64,000 nt of DNA from Planctomycetaceae bacterium (GTDB lineage: Bacteria; Planctomycetota; Phycisphaerae; UBA1845; UTPLA1), in NCBI GenBank assembly GCA_011525745.1, contig WYBU01000012.1:1-64000 (forward strand), written 5' to 3'. The position numbers were made by a program, and so were the translations under genes. Below the pieces are notes generated by a model. The model saw nothing but the letters and a program-made list of their open reading frames with translations. It was not told the DNA's origin and ran no database searches. Below are positions 1 to 8,444 of the stretch, one piece after another (position 1 is the stretch's first letter; each line of letters opens with the position of its first letter).

Positions 1-335
1 CGGTCGTAAGAGGGTCGTTCACTCTCGCTTCCGGCCGGCGGATCCCGCTTGCTTACGCTGCGCGGCTCGGATTCGCACGGGCTACAAGCCCGTGCCACGC
101 GAGTTGATCCGAGCCGCAAGCGCCAGCGAGCGGGATCGGGGCGCTTCAACTCATGTGAAACGCACCGATCTACGAGTACACGCTCGGCGCGCCGCCAGAC
201 TTTGAGCGCGCGGTCGCAAGAGGTTCGTTCACTCTCGCTTCCGGCCGGCGGATCCCGCTTGCTTACGCTGCGCGGCTCGGATTCGCACGGGCTACAAGCC
301 CGTGCCACGCGAGTTGATCCGAGCCGCAAGCGCCA
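1..335. repeat. Direct repeat pair containing palindromic GC-rich elements
   Basis: Bases 1-125 and 211-335 are near-identical direct copies. Each carries the palindrome CACGGGCTACAAGCCCGTG (76-94 and 286-304) followed by a GATCCGAGCCGCAAGCG stretch that is the inverse of an upstream CGCGGCTCGGAT stretch. Related copies recur between genes through the window (35.0, 42.0, 53.4, 56.2, 56.5, 60.7 and 62.7 kb). Open frames over this block come from the repeat and look non-coding. Confidence 0.8.
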
Positions 336-418
336 TCGCTGCGGTCGTCTGGCAGCGAACGGTCCGCGCAGCGGACCCAACGTTTTCACTTCGCTGCCGT
401 TCGGCTAATCTTCCCGCC

Positions 419-1378
419 ATGCACGCTCGGCGACTGCGTAAGATCGGCGGGAATGGCGGGTCGGCGCCCTTGCTGCCGGCCATTCGCGCCGCCTCGGGAT
501 TCGGGCCATACGAGATGGTACATGCCAATGCGATGGATTGGCTCGATAGCGCGCCGCGACATTCCCTTCACGCCGTCGTCACCGATCCGCCTTATGGCCT
601 GCTGGAATATCGTCCTGCCGAACTCGAGAAACGCAGAAACGGCAAGGGCGGCGTGTGGCGCATTCCGCCGTCGTTCGACGGCCATCGGCGCAGCCCTCTT
701 CCCCGCTTTACCGTCCTGAGCGCATCGGATCGTGTCGGGCTGCGCGAGTTCTTCCTGCGGCTGGCCGAGCGGCTGTTTCCGGTGCTCGTCCCCGGCGCCC
801 ACGTGTTTATCGCGACAAACCCGCTCGTGTCGCATCTGGTCTATGAGCCGTTTGTTGCGGCCGGCTTCGAGAAGCGCGGCGAGATCATCCGCGTGGTGCA
901 CACGCTGCGGGGCGGCGACCGGCCGAAAAACGCCCACGCGGAATTCGCCGAGGTCTCGGTGATGCCCAAGTCATGCTGGGAACCGTGGGGGCTTTTCCGC
1001 AAGCCCTGCGAAGGGCGCGTGCAGGACAATCTTCGCAAATGGAAGACCGGCGGCCTGCGGCGCATTTCGAGCGAAGAGCCGTTCAAGGACCTGCTGCACG
1101 CCGCTCCGGCACGCGGTGTCGAGCGCCGCATCGCGCCGCACCCGTCGCTCAAGCCGCAGTCGCTGATGCGTCAGCTTGTGCGAGCGGCGCTGCCGCTCGG
1201 CGAGGGGGTGATCCTCGATCCGTTCATGGGATCGGGATCAACCATCGCTGCCGCATCGGCCCTGGGCCTGCGCAGTATCGGCATCGAGTGCAACGTCGAA
1301 TACTACCGCCTCGCGTGCAAAGCGGTTCCGCGATTAGCGGAGCTTGTAGTGAAGGAGCACAATAGCCAGGACAAGTGA
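419..1378 (+). CDS. Site-specific DNA methyltransferase, beta-class N6-adenine/N4-cytosine type
   Basis: Transfers a methyl group from S-adenosylmethionine to a base in a recognition site. The catalytic motif IV DPPY is near residues 56-59, and the SAM-binding motif I, DPFMGSGST, is near residues 267-275. Catalytic-first order is the beta arrangement, and DPPY favours adenine N6. The region between them would hold target recognition. The start at 419 is chosen because the upstream frame runs through the intergenic repeat; a start at 515 is also possible. The next frame overlaps its 3' end and encodes a decayed PD-(D/E)XK nuclease, so this looks like the surviving half of a type II restriction-modification system. 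The methylated sequence cannot be told from the gene. Confidence 0.85.
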   Translation: MHARRLRKIGGNGGSAPLLPAIRAASGFGPYEMVHANAMDWLDSAPRHSLHAVVTDPPYGLLEYRPAELEKRRNGKGGVWRIPPSFDGHRRSPLPRFTVLSASDRVGLREFFLRLAERLFPVLVPGAHVFIATNPLVSHLVYEPFVAAGFEKRGEIIRVVHTLRGGDRPKNAHAEFAEVSVMPKSCWEPWGLFRKPCEGRVQDNLRKWKTGGLRRISSEEPFKDLLHAAPARGVERRIAPHPSLKPQSLMRQLVRAALPLGEGVILDPFMGSGSTIAAASALGLRSIGIECNVEYYRLACKAVPRLAELVVKEHNSQDK

Positions 1379-1988
1379 CTTCGATCCGACCGTACCGCTT
1401 CCGCCCGGCCTGGAGCTTTCTGCAATCCGTCGCGCAATCGAGTACATGGAGAAGGAACTGGCCGAGCGTGTCGAAATCTACTACGAGCAAGCCAATGTCT
1501 TCAGCGCGATTGTCGGGATTTTCGGCACGCGAGCGTTGGACGCCGTGAGCAACTACGAGAAACACCGCCACGCCGACATGGCTCAGCAGCGTTTCCCGGA
1601 TCTGCGACGCCGAGGTTCAGGCAAGAATCCGGCGCCGCGCGACTCGCTGGAAAGCAAAGGTCGCAAACGACCGTGGGCGATTTGATCGCACTACGACCAT
1701 CCCGGCTGGTACATCGTTTGGCGCTATCTGGTTGATCCTACCGAATCACTTGAGCCAGGCAGGCCCGTGGTCATCTGGCGTGTTGATGTTGTGTTTCTCG
1801 AAAAGCAAGATTGGAAGTATGAGAAGAGCACGGCAGGCGAGAGCGGCGGTGGCCGCACGCACACGTTCGGCGTAAAGGAAGCAGCCAGGAAACTCGCGGG
1901 CAAGGCGGTGTATCGTCGAAACGACGTGATCATCCGGGATGGGAAGCCGATTCCAAAAAACGGCCAAGGTAATGAGGAACGAATCTAG
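1362..1988 (+). pseudogene. Decayed type II restriction endonuclease, PD-(D/E)XK fold, with in-frame stop
   Basis: One reading frame is open from about 1353 to 1988 except for a single TGA at 1683-1685, which follows RPWAI and precedes SHYDHPGWYIVWR; the protein sense continues without a frame change. A nuclease motif is visible: PD at 1596-1601, then 17 residues, then ESK at 1650-1658. No ATG lies at the expected start, but ATA at 1362 has an AAGGAG-like ribosome site just upstream and overlaps the methyltransferase end by 17 bases, as expected if ATG mutated to ATA. Two lesions suggest an inactive restriction partner. The alternative is a shortened product starting at 1446 or 1767. The specific nuclease family is not recognised. 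Confidence 0.65.
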
Positions 1989-2022
1989 CGCGAATAGAAC
2001 AATCCCGACAGGACTCGCTCAC

Positions 2023-2772
2023 TCAATCGATGGCCTTATCTTCGTTTTCCCCGCCACATGGCGGTTCGACGTTTTTTCTCAGCCATCGTTCCACCTCCTG
2101 CGGCTTGAAACCGAACGGGCCGGGACCGCCCGCGTAGACGATGCGACCGTCGTCGCCGATGACGAACAGCCGCTCCGGCCAGCCGGCATAGGCCGTATCG
2201 ACCGCGTCGTCCAGCGTATCGACGACGCAGGTCATGCTCAGCTTCGTGGCCGAGCAGCATTTCTCGGCCAGTTCGCGACGCTCGTCCCACGTCGTCGGCT
2301 GGCGAAAAACCACGCCCTGCTCTTCGTTGACCGGCATCTGCCACTCGTCCGACGGATGCGCCTCGCGCACATAGACGAACAGGAACGCGACGCGGTCGCC
2401 CCAGCTTCGATACATCCGTTCGAGGGCGTCAGACTGACGCCGAAAGGGCGGTCAGGTGAAGCTGCCGAAGATCAGCACCAGCGGCCGATCTGGGTGGAAC
2501 TTCGAGCGCGTGATCGTCGTGCGGCCATCGCGCGTCGTCAGCGTGAAATCGGGCGCCGTCTCGCCGACGGTCGGCGCGCGGCGAGCCATGAGGCGCTTGA
2601 CCTCGGGCCAGTTGGCGGGCTGCCCCTCAGGCGGCTGGCGATCCGTGCGGGCGATAAACTCTTGCATCGGGTCCGGTGATTTTTTGGGGCCGCAGGATGC
2701 GCTGGCGATAAGCAGTGGGGCGAGTCCCATGATTAGCGCATGAAGCTGCCAAGAAGCGGACGGCTCGTTCAT
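2023..2772 (-). CDS. Iodothyronine-deiodinase-like selenoprotein, thioredoxin fold, exported lipoprotein
   Basis: A 249-residue product if the in-frame TGA (2454-2452, residue 107) is read as selenocysteine. The context GSFT-U-PPF, followed about 30 residues later by EAHPSDEW, matches the deiodinase active-site pattern. The N-terminus (MNEPSASW..., ATG at 2772) is a signal sequence ending near ASASCG, probably a lipoprotein; an APDFTL segment then opens the thioredoxin fold. Read conventionally, the gene falls into two meaningless halves, a 106-aa N-part and a 130-aa C-part starting at 2415. The SECIS-like hairpin at 2441-2425 supports recoding. The substrate is unknown; bacterial members need not act on thyroid hormones and may be thiol or peroxide redox enzymes. 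No selA, selB or selC lies in the window. Confidence 0.85.
2425..2441 (-). promoter_or_regulatory. Bacterial SECIS-like hairpin for selenocysteine insertion
   Basis: Ten bases after the UGA, the minus strand reads GGCGTCAGTCTGACGCC, a perfect 17-base hairpin with a 3- to 5-base loop containing GUC. Outer pairing is possible between CCG and TTC just after the UGA and GAA and CGG after the stem. Size, spacing and the loop resemble the E. coli fdhF SECIS from general knowledge, where about 11 bases separate the UGA from a 17-base hairpin with a GGUC loop. There is no bulged U in the upper stem as in E. coli, so SelB recognition may differ. Confidence 0.7.
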
Positions 2773-2993
2773 GGTTGGAAGTATAACGCGGAGCGGGAGG
2801 GGAACAGACAACGGGGAACAGGGAACGGGGGAAAGCGGCGAATCGGCGTCGCCAGTGCTGTCAAGAGGTGATCGAGTTTCGAACGGCGACATCAGACTTC
2901 GGGACCTCGCCGCGCGCCAGCGACGCCGTGGCGGAATCGGCCTGTTTTCTCGGCTCCCGCCGTATCCGGACGGCCGCTTGTTTTCGGGCGCGG

Positions 2994-2999
2994 TATAAT
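2994..2999 (+). promoter_or_regulatory. TATAAT -10 box before rpoN
   Basis: A perfect TATAAT lies here. Transcription from it would start near 3006, so the ATG at 2998 inside the box cannot be the start and the ATG at 3022 is favoured. No good -35 box is seen at normal spacing. Confidence 0.4.
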
Positions 3000-3021
3000 G
3001 GACAATAACGGCGGAAGAAGT

Positions 3022-4578
3022 ATGTCTCAGCACTTCTCGATGATCGCGACGCAGTCCATGCGGCTGGAGCAGCGGCTGACGCCGCAGCTCATTCAGTCGA
3101 TGGAGATCCTTCAGCTTCCGCTGATGGCGCTGGAGACGCGCATCCGCGAGGAGTTGGAGATCAACCCCGTTCTCGAGGACGCTTCGCTGCACGACGAACC
3201 GTCTGGTGCGACCGCCGCCGAAGACCAGCCCGCCGAACGGCCCGAAGCGGACACCTCGCGTGAGCAGGCCGAGAGCTTCGAACGGTTGGAGCGCCTGTCG
3301 CGCGAGTACGACTTCGATCCCGGCGACCTGCCATACGGCCGCGTGCGCAACAACGGCGAGCGCGACGCCAAGATGGACGCGATGGCCAACTCCGCCGCCC
3401 GCGGGCCGTCGTTGCAGGAACATCTCGAACGGCAATGGTCGCTGATGGAGCTGTCGCCGGAGGTCAAGCACGCCGGCCTGATCGTCATCGGCTGGATGGA
3501 CCCCGACGGCTATCTACGGACGAAGGCGGAGCATACGCTGGCCGAGAAGAACGCCGGCGACAGCGGGTCGATTCTGCCGCTGCTGATCCGGCGCGATGCG
3601 GCCGAGGCGGAGCGTCTGGACGACGAAATTGCGAAGTCCGTCCATCCGCCGATTGATCCGGGCGTGCTCGAAGAGGCCATCGCTCGGGTGCAGACGCTGG
3701 AGCCGAAAGGGGTGGGGGCGCGCGACCTGACGGAATGTCTGCTGATTCAGCTCGACGCGCTGCCCGAGAGTCACGAGCTGGCCGAGACGCTGGTCGAAAA
3801 TCACTTGCACGACATCGCCAAGAACCGCTTTCCGGTTATCGCGCGGGCGACCGGCCGGACGGTTGAGGAAATCAAGGAGGCGATGGCGATCATCTCGCGG
3901 CTGCATCATCACCCCGGTTCGGTGTTTTCGCCGGAAGAGGTGCCGCCGATCGTGCCGGACGTCATGGTTGATTACGCGGACGACGGCGACGGTTACACGG
4001 TCCGCCTGACGCGCGGCAACAGTCCATCGCTGCGCATTTCGCCGCAGTACCGTCACATGCTGACGGCCCGCGAGGCCGATGCGACGGCGCTGGCGTTTCT
4101 GAGAAAAAACCTCGAATCGGCCAAGTCGCTGATCGACGCGATTCACTTCCGCCGCGACCGGATGCTGGAAATCTCGCGCGTCATCGTCGAGCGGCAGCGC
4201 GAATTCCTGGATTTCGGGCCGCAGTTCCTCAAGATTTTGCGGATGCGCGATCTGGCCGAGGAGCTGGGCTGCGATCCTTCGACGATCAGCCGCACGGTCG
4301 ATGGCAAGTACATGCAGACGCCGCGCGGCATTTATCCGATGCGGATGTTCTTCACAGGCGGCACCGAGACGCAGGACGGCGACGCGATCAGTTGGGACGC
4401 GATCAAGATGAAGGTCAAGGAGATCATCGAGCGCGAGGACAAGGCCGATCCGCTGTCCGACGACGCCATCGCCAAACAGCTCAGCGAGCAGGGCAACGTC
4501 ACCATCTCGCGCCGCACCGTGGCCAAGTACCGCGCCCAACTCATGATCCCGCCGGCCCGCGAACGCAAGCAGTTCTGA
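3022..4578 (+). CDS. rpoN: RNA polymerase sigma-54 factor RpoN
   Basis: Directs RNA polymerase to -24/-12 promoters that need AAA+ activators. Region I (about residues 1-50) is the glutamine/leucine-rich activator-interacting segment, with RLTPQLIQSMEILQLP clearly visible. An acidic region II follows, then the core-binding domain, a helix-turn-helix (LAEELGCDPSTISRTV) and the RpoN box RRTVAKYR near residues 497-504. The 518-residue length is normal for the family. The start at 3022 is chosen over 2998 because a TATAAT box covers 2994-2999 and a GGAAG ribosome site precedes 3022. The gene stands alone, with divergent and intergenic neighbours. Confidence 0.95.
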   Translation: MSQHFSMIATQSMRLEQRLTPQLIQSMEILQLPLMALETRIREELEINPVLEDASLHDEPSGATAAEDQPAERPEADTSREQAESFERLERLSREYDFDPGDLPYGRVRNNGERDAKMDAMANSAARGPSLQEHLERQWSLMELSPEVKHAGLIVIGWMDPDGYLRTKAEHTLAEKNAGDSGSILPLLIRRDAAEAERLDDEIAKSVHPPIDPGVLEEAIARVQTLEPKGVGARDLTECLLIQLDALPESHELAETLVENHLHDIAKNRFPVIARATGRTVEEIKEAMAIISRLHHHPGSVFSPEEVPPIVPDVMVDYADDGDGYTVRLTRGNSPSLRISPQYRHMLTAREADATALAFLRKNLESAKSLIDAIHFRRDRMLEISRVIVERQREFLDFGPQFLKILRMRDLAEELGCDPSTISRTVDGKYMQTPRGIYPMRMFFTGGTETQDGDAISWDAIKMKVKEIIEREDKADPLSDDAIAKQLSEQGNVTISRRTVAKYRAQLMIPPARERKQF

Positions 4579-5155
4579 TTCACGACGAACAATAGCATAT
4601 TTACGCGGTCCTGTCGAAGCCCCCGCGCGCCACCATCGCCGAAAGGGATGAACATGAATAGCCGCGGGTGAGACCCACGGTATCAGACGCGTTTTATCCA
4701 TTGGAACCCTGAAGGGGTTCCACAATGCACCACCTGTGCGCGTGACGTTAGGCACTCTCGCGCCTCGCCCCGGCCGCAGCACGAAGTTGTCCGGCCCTTT
4801 CAGGCCGGCATCTATAAAGGGGGGACGCCCTCCGTGGGTTGCGTCCACGGCCATTCACGTTGATCCCCTTCGGGGAGGAACGACCTGGGGACGTGTGTGC
4901 GATTCAGCGGCACATTGTGACGGCGCCGCCTGCTTCGATGACGGTGGCTTCCATGAATACCAAGGGCGGATTTGTTCGCGCCCCGCGACGAATTCCCAGC
5001 AACGTGCCGCACCAGTCAGGTCACATCATCAACGTGCATACGATTGTGCCACGCCGCCTTTCTTCCGTTCGTCGCTCCGTCGCTTTCTCCTGCCGCTTTG
5101 TGCCCACGTGCCTTCTTCATGGCTTGACCGCGCCGCCCGTTCGGAACGGCCATCC
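4579..5155. other. Intergenic region with short palindromes, no supported gene
   Basis: No frame here resembles a protein. The stretch carries imperfect palindromes such as GGAACCCTGAAGGGGTTCC near 4702-4720 and GATCCCCTTCGGGGAGG near 4862, of a type seen between genes elsewhere in this genome. Frames at 4736-5197 and 4839-5330 run over these and into the antisense of the next gene. Confidence 0.6.
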
Positions 5156-6655
5156 TCATTCCACGCCAACGCCCAGTTCGAGAAGGGCATCGCGTAAGTT
5201 TTCCATCTGCACGACTCGCGGCAGATCGCCGGCCGCGGTCATGGCGAAGCCCGTCGAACTCACGGCGCTGAGGCTGCCGTGCGCCGCCGCCAGGGCCACC
5301 ATGCGATCCATTAATGCGCTGCCGAAGTGATACCCTTCGGCGGAACACACGAGCACGTCGGGCTGGTGCACGACCAAACCGTGAAACGCGCGCCACAGCC
5401 GGTGCAGCGGATCGGGATAAATATGATCCGCTGTAACCGTAAACCACGTTTCATCGGCGGCGCAGCCCGCCGCGTCGCCAGCGCCGTGTTTCCGCAATTC
5501 GTCCAGCAGGGGAAGCAGGCCCAGCGGGTCTCCGTATTCGCAGCGATAGCAGTAGGCGTCACCCGATTTCGTAATCGCCGCCAAACCGTCGCGGGAACGG
5601 ACCACGACGCGATCTTGCTCGTCGAGCCACGCCGCCAGCGTTACGCCGTCGATGCCCACCACGTCGCGCGCCACTCCCGCCGGTTGTTGCGTGTGAATGG
5701 CCGCGTAGGTCACGATGCCGAACTCGGGCACGACGATGTCGCCCGGCCGTTCCAACCGCGTCGAGACGCGGTAGCCGAACCGCGAAAGCAGATCGGCCAG
5801 CGGAATGCGCCTGCTGCGCACCAGATTGTGACCGTGGTCGGAGAACATCGACACGCGCACGCGGCCGCGCGTGTCATACAACATCTGCTGGCAGACGCGA
5901 TCGACGCGGATCAGGCCGGCCTGATGTCCGTTGCGGCCCTCGTTGGCGCCGAGCGACGAAGGCCCGACGCAATAGCCGATGAACGCGCGCTGCGCTGCGG
6001 CATCGCCGTTTGCAGCCTGCTGCACGCGCTGTGTCATGCGGTCTTGAATGACGCGCAGCTCATGATCGAACCAGGGATGCGGATCGAGGTACGCGCGCGT
6101 GTGCGCGATCGTCCACATGCGGTAATCGACGCGTGGGACCCAGGGCATGTCGACGTCGCCGGCGTACTTCCAGTAGCCCGACGTCAGCCGGCTGCCGTCG
6201 TAGTACCGCGACTCCAGCCCCGGACACGGCGACACGCCGAAGAATTCCGCCAGCGACACGTCGGTCATCACCGGAAACGGACTGATCACGCGCGTCGGCG
6301 GCCGGCAGTAACGAAAGCGGCCGGCCTGCCACAGGTCGTGCACCATGCGGTAGGGAATGCTGTCGAGGATGAGCACCAGGTCGCGTCGCTGGTCCGACGC
6401 GATTTCCGCCAGATGCACGATGGTTCCGCCGCCGCCGTCGGCGTCGGTGTCATAGTGCAGCGACTCGACAAGGCCCTCGCGGGAGAGCTGCTCGCCGAAG
6501 TCGGCGCGGCCGTCGCCGTTGACGTCGTAGAGGCGCAGCGCGCCGCCGTTTTGAAGCGCCCGTTCGGCCAACGGCGCGACCGGAAACAGCCGCGGTCCGG
6601 GGCCGGCGCATCCGGCGAACGAAAGGCATGCCGCGAGAACTCCGATTCGCGTCAT
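5156..6655 (-). CDS. Alkaline-phosphatase-superfamily lipoprotein with EF-hand-like loop
   Basis: A 499-residue exported protein with a short lipoprotein signal (LSFAGCAG). Residues about 42-55 contain YDVNGDGRADFGE, a calcium-binding dockerin/EF-hand-like loop. Superfamily signatures follow: the metal aspartate in ILDSIPY, a nucleophile threonine in FPVMTDVSLAEFF, and the metal pair in SDHGH. It is a predicted metal-dependent phosphodiesterase/phosphatase acting outside the cytoplasm; the substrate is unknown. The ATG overlaps the stop of the upstream gene (ATGA at 6652-6655), so the two are translationally coupled and probably form one unit. Confidence 0.75.
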   Translation of the reverse strand: MTRIGVLAACLSFAGCAGPGPRLFPVAPLAERALQNGGALRLYDVNGDGRADFGEQLSREGLVESLHYDTDADGGGGTIVHLAEIASDQRRDLVLILDSIPYRMVHDLWQAGRFRYCRPPTRVISPFPVMTDVSLAEFFGVSPCPGLESRYYDGSRLTSGYWKYAGDVDMPWVPRVDYRMWTIAHTRAYLDPHPWFDHELRVIQDRMTQRVQQAANGDAAAQRAFIGYCVGPSSLGANEGRNGHQAGLIRVDRVCQQMLYDTRGRVRVSMFSDHGHNLVRSRRIPLADLLSRFGYRVSTRLERPGDIVVPEFGIVTYAAIHTQQPAGVARDVVGIDGVTLAAWLDEQDRVVVRSRDGLAAITKSGDAYCYRCEYGDPLGLLPLLDELRKHGAGDAAGCAADETWFTVTADHIYPDPLHRLWRAFHGLVVHQPDVLVCSAEGYHFGSALMDRMVALAAAHGSLSAVSSTGFAMTAAGDLPRVVQMENLRDALLELGVGVE

Positions 6656-8304
6656 GATGGCGATTGCACTCCAGCGGCTTGATCTTCGCCCGCGCGCAGG
6701 ATTTCCGCCCGAAGGCTGACGCCGTCGATGACGCCGTTTCGTTCGAGGCGGTGAAGCTCGCCGAGAAAGTCCAGGATCGTCGGCATCACGTCGACCAGGC
6801 GCGCAAACGGCAGCGTCGCGCCGCGCGGAACGTCCGGACCGGCGAAGTAGAGCGGGATGTGCATGTCCGCACTCAGGCAGGAACCGTGTCCGCTGATGTC
6901 CGAGGCGTCGAATGACCAGTCATCGGCCGCGAACACCACGACGTCGCCGGTGCGCGTCGAATCGAACATCTCGACGGCCTGGGGCACGAAATCGGGATGG
7001 TTTGACGCGGCGCTGGCGGCAAGCCACGTCCGTGATGCGTGCCAGTCGTCGTCCAGCAGCGCCGAAATCGCCGGATTTTCGCGAAATCCCAGCGGATTTC
7101 CGCACAGCTCCGCCACGCGATAAAAGGCGTCGCCGCCCTGGTGGCGTCCCTCAAGCACCGCCGACCCGCCGCGCGCATTAAGCCGGACACGCGCCGGGCC
7201 ATCGCGCGTCAGGACCGCTTCGACAGCCGGTTCGTCAACCAGGCGCGGCGCCGCTTCGGCCAGCCGGCGCGACTCCTCCGGCCCGACAGGGTATGACCAT
7301 CCGCGGCGCCCGCGCAGGTGAATCATGGCGCTGCGAAACGCCCCGGTAATCAGCGCGGCATCGTAAGAATCGAGCCGGTTCAGCAATGCCACGTACGATT
7401 CGTCGATTCGCAGTTCGCGGCGACGGTCGCGGATCGTGTAGGAGCGCAGGCCGTGTTTGCTCGTGAGCCATCGCGCCAGGTCGAAGCGTCGTCCGTGGCC
7501 GGTCGCCACGTGACCGTGATCGGTCACGAGCACCAGGTAAATGCGATCCGATAGCTTTAGTGCATCCAGCACGCCGGCGATGCGCCCGATCTGGCGGTCG
7601 AGATTGCGAATGGCCTCTTCGTACGCGGGCGAAGCCGAGCCGTGCACGTGGCCGGTCTGGTCGATGCCGGGGAAGTACGTCAGCACGACGCGCGGCCAGC
7701 GGCGCACGCCCTCGGCCAGCGGAATCAGATCGACAAAGCGCTTGCCGACGCGTTCGTCGACTTCGCGGTACCGACCGAAAAACCAGTCAATGCCGCTTTC
7801 GACCATGCGGTCGAACGTGTAGACGGCCCCGCGCCGCGTGTGACTCTGGATGCTGACGGTGAAGTCGTCGGCGAGAATCTCGAACAGCGTCGCGGCGCGA
7901 AAGTCCTCGTTGACGGCGCGATAGGTGGCCGCCGAGCTGTAGTCCTGAAAACGCAACGTGCGACGATCGAACCACTGATTGCCGACGATCCCGTGATGGC
8001 CCGGATGCACGCCCGTAAGCAGGGAAACGGCGTTGGGATATGTGATCGGCGGCAGCGAAGCGATCGCGTGCTCGACGCGCAGGCCGCCCTCGATAAAGCG
8101 CTTCTGAACATGAGGCAGCTCACCCCGCGCGAGCAGTTCGTCGAGCCGCCGCGCGTCGAGTCCGTCGGCGAAAAAGATCAGCGCGCCGCTGGCCGGTCGC
8201 TCGACGTCATCCGTCAGCGTGGGCCGAAGTTCATGCGGGGCCGCGCAGCCGCCGGCTAATCCGATGAAGAGCAGCAGGTGTGGATTTCCGCGCCGGACGC
8301 GCAT
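6652..8304 (-). CDS. Type I phosphodiesterase / nucleotide pyrophosphatase family lipoprotein
   Basis: A 550-residue exported protein with lipobox LAGGCA near residue 20. It shows the nucleotide pyrophosphatase/phosphodiesterase signatures: the metal aspartate in FFADGLD, the nucleophile threonine in PPITYPNAVSLLTG, GIDQTGHVHG, and VTDHGH for the second metal site. It likely hydrolyses phosphodiester or pyrophosphate bonds of extracytoplasmic substrates. It is the first gene of a two-gene unit; its TGA overlaps the next ATG. The pair looks like ancient paralogues with different N-terminal additions. Confidence 0.8.
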   Translation of the reverse strand: MRVRRGNPHLLLFIGLAGGCAAPHELRPTLTDDVERPASGALIFFADGLDARRLDELLARGELPHVQKRFIEGGLRVEHAIASLPPITYPNAVSLLTGVHPGHHGIVGNQWFDRRTLRFQDYSSAATYRAVNEDFRAATLFEILADDFTVSIQSHTRRGAVYTFDRMVESGIDWFFGRYREVDERVGKRFVDLIPLAEGVRRWPRVVLTYFPGIDQTGHVHGSASPAYEEAIRNLDRQIGRIAGVLDALKLSDRIYLVLVTDHGHVATGHGRRFDLARWLTSKHGLRSYTIRDRRRELRIDESYVALLNRLDSYDAALITGAFRSAMIHLRGRRGWSYPVGPEESRRLAEAAPRLVDEPAVEAVLTRDGPARVRLNARGGSAVLEGRHQGGDAFYRVAELCGNPLGFRENPAISALLDDDWHASRTWLAASAASNHPDFVPQAVEMFDSTRTGDVVVFAADDWSFDASDISGHGSCLSADMHIPLYFAGPDVPRGATLPFARLVDVMPTILDFLGELHRLERNGVIDGVSLRAEILRAGEDQAAGVQSPS

Positions 8305-8327
8305 GGGTGTGACACTCTCGTGCGGTC

Positions 8328-8359
8328 AAAAAAAAGCCCCCTGGACGCTGCCAGGGGGC
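8328..8359 (-). terminator. Rho-independent terminator after tRNA-Glu
   Basis: A perfect 9-bp stem (GCCCCCTGG with CCAGGGGGC, 8336-8359) is followed on the minus strand by a run of eight T (8335-8328). It lies just downstream of the tRNA. Confidence 0.8.
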
Positions 8360-8371
8360 CTTTCGATCAAA

Positions 8372-8444
8372 TACCCCCACGGGGACTCGAACCCCGGTCT
8401 TCAGGATGAGAACCTGATATCCTGGGCCGCTAGACGATGGGGGC
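8372..8444 (-). tRNA. tRNA-Glu (anticodon CTC)
   Basis: The minus strand folds as a 73-base cloverleaf. Acceptor GCCCCCA pairs with TGGGGGT plus an A discriminator. The D arm is CGTCTAGCGGCCC-like, the anticodon loop is TTCTCAT with CTC, and the T arm is CCGGGGTTCGAGTCCCCG. CCA is not encoded. Confidence 0.95.

Noticed and set aside
1683-1685. Second selenocysteine codon
   Set aside because: The TGA in the nuclease frame has no downstream hairpin and does not sit in a redox motif; a nonsense mutation is simpler.
2023-2415. Stand-alone 130-aa protein
   Set aside because: It is the C-terminal part of the selenoprotein; its start methionine is internal.
2452-3471. 339-aa minus-strand frame
   Set aside because: Most of it is antisense to rpoN; only the last 106 codons are the selenoprotein N-terminus.
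4736-5197. Plus-strand 153-aa frame
   Set aside because: Runs through intergenic palindromes and antisense of the phosphodiesterase gene; no family resemblance.
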